13,771 nt of DNA, from positions 1 through 13,771 of the forward strand of contig JAZQNE010000006.1 of the NCBI GenBank assembly GCA_045627185.1, in the 5' to 3' direction. A program made the translations under genes and the position numbers. Positions 13,508 through 13,771 of this stretch are shown one piece after another; the first letter of the stretch is position 1, and every line of letters starts with the position of its first letter. The notes under the pieces were generated by a model. The model was not told the DNA's origin, did not search any database, and saw only the letters and a list, made by a program, of their open reading frames with translations. The DNA comes from SZUA-448 sp045627185 (GTDB lineage Bacteria; Bacillota; Clostridia; Lachnospirales; Lachnospiraceae).

Positions 13508-13579
13508 TTAACGCGAGTAAATCAGAAGAATCACAAGCAGCATGAGCAGAATCATGGCAAGGCTCTCAATTACAAGCAT
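13508..13579 (-). CDS. Short hydrophobic peptide ORF, or remnant of a gene end
   Basis: A 23-codon ORF from ATG 13579 encodes an almost fully hydrophobic segment (MLVIESLAMILLMLLVILLI followed by YSR) and ends 20 nt before the interrupted CapA gene, beside its ribosome site. Only a weak GGAAA precedes the ATG. The frame stays open upstream for about a dozen codons (NGTANGNRI...) to a TGA close to the IS right end, so it may be the 3' tail of a membrane-protein gene cut by the insertion. No family is recognised. Confidence 0.35.
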   Translation of the reverse strand: MLVIESLAMILLMLLVILLIYSR

Positions 13580-13611
13580 TATTCTGTTTCCATTTGCAGT
13601 CCCATTCCTTC

Positions 13612-13740
13612 GTGAACCTCACACGACTAAAGTCGCGTGCTTCTTGTCTCAGACGGTAGACATTGGCTATCACTTAGCGTTTCTCCCGTCCCGCCTCTTT
13701 AGAAGGCACAAGATACCTAACTACATGTACGATTTATCCT
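13612..13740 (-). ncRNA. Candidate omega RNA (reRNA) scaffold of a TnpB element
   Basis: TnpB nucleases use a guide RNA made from the 3' end of tnpB and the element's right end, with the guide being the DNA just outside. Here the minus strand shows a small stem GCCTT-CTAAA-GAGGC (13707-13693), a GC-rich segment (CGGGACGGGAG) and the terminal hairpin (13639-13620). The guide would begin at about 13611 (GAAGGAATGGGACTGC). The 5' boundary is uncertain. Confidence 0.45.
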
Positions 13741-13771
13741 CAGTGTGCGACATAGAAACTATGCTGCAACC
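13721..13771 (-). CDS. Possible C-terminal tail of tnpB (16 codons visible)
   Basis: From the window edge one minus-strand frame is open for 16 codons (GCSIVSMSHTEDKSYM) to a TAG at 13721. Its place just before the presumed right end is where tnpB should finish. No TnpB catalytic or zinc motif is visible in so short a tail, so the call rests only on position. Confidence 0.3.
   Translation of the reverse strand, partial: GCSIVSMSHTEDKSYM

Larger units (their letters stand above)
13612..13771 (-). mobile_element. Right end of an IS200/IS605-family (TnpB-type) element, partial
   Basis: On the minus strand an imperfect palindrome CACGCGACT-TT-AGTCGTGTG (13639-13620), preceded by GAGACAAGAAG and followed by AGGTTCAC, has the form I recall for the subterminal hairpin and end of IS200/IS605-family elements: a short, non-inverted-repeat end with a hairpin holding CGACT...AGTCG. 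The end is placed near 13612. The rest of the element, including the transposase genes and left end, would lie beyond 13771. Recognition is by pattern memory; no database comparison was made. Confidence 0.6.

Overview
The window reads like a chromosomal segment of a Gram-positive Clostridia member, probably Lachnospiraceae (inferred from gene families, moderate GC, AGGAGA-type ribosome sites, and Thr-Pro-rich lipoprotein linkers). Every convincing gene lies on the minus strand, so the biological reading order runs from high to low coordinates. No tRNA, rRNA or CRISPR array is visible. The only gene-poor stretch is the far right end (about 13580-13771).

Right end (13771-10325). The window opens inside what looks like the right end of an IS200/IS605-family (TnpB-type) element, with a hairpin and omega-RNA-like scaffold at about 13612-13771. 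After a tiny hydrophobic ORF come two tandem paralogous CapA-family lipoproteins. The upstream copy (12321-13487) carries one in-frame TGA exactly where its paralog has a Trp codon; the downstream copy (11093-12253) is intact. A chloramphenicol-acetyltransferase-family gene follows and ends at a hairpin terminator (10325-10358).

Centre (10340-2597). This is the main item: a tightly packed seven-gene operon with a good promoter at its head and a strong hairpin at its end. In order it encodes an aspartate/glutamate-type racemase, a membrane-anchored transglutaminase-like protein with Ig-like domains, an amino-acid adenylation enzyme (DltA-like), an acyl carrier protein (DltC-like), an MBOAT acyltransferase (DltB-like), an SGNH-like transferase (DltD-like), and a lipoprotein. 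The layout matches the logic of teichoic acid D-alanylation, with differences: a racemase of the Asp/Glu family is built in, the adenylation pocket differs from DltA as I recall it, no DltX microprotein is present but the MBOAT ends in an aromatic/Tyr hexapeptide like the described acyl-shuttle motif, and the transferase has Cys where DltD has its nucleophilic Ser. I infer a pathway that makes a D-amino acid (perhaps D-aspartate), activates it, and esterifies it to an extracellular polymer.

Left end (2600-1). A cytosolic type I asparaginase (with a Shine-Dalgarno set 26 nt from its start across a small hairpin) and a nucleoside phosphorylase form a two-gene unit. They are followed by a MerR-family regulator with a TipAS-like C-terminal part, cut by the window edge and preceded by a classical MerR promoter with a 19-bp spacer.
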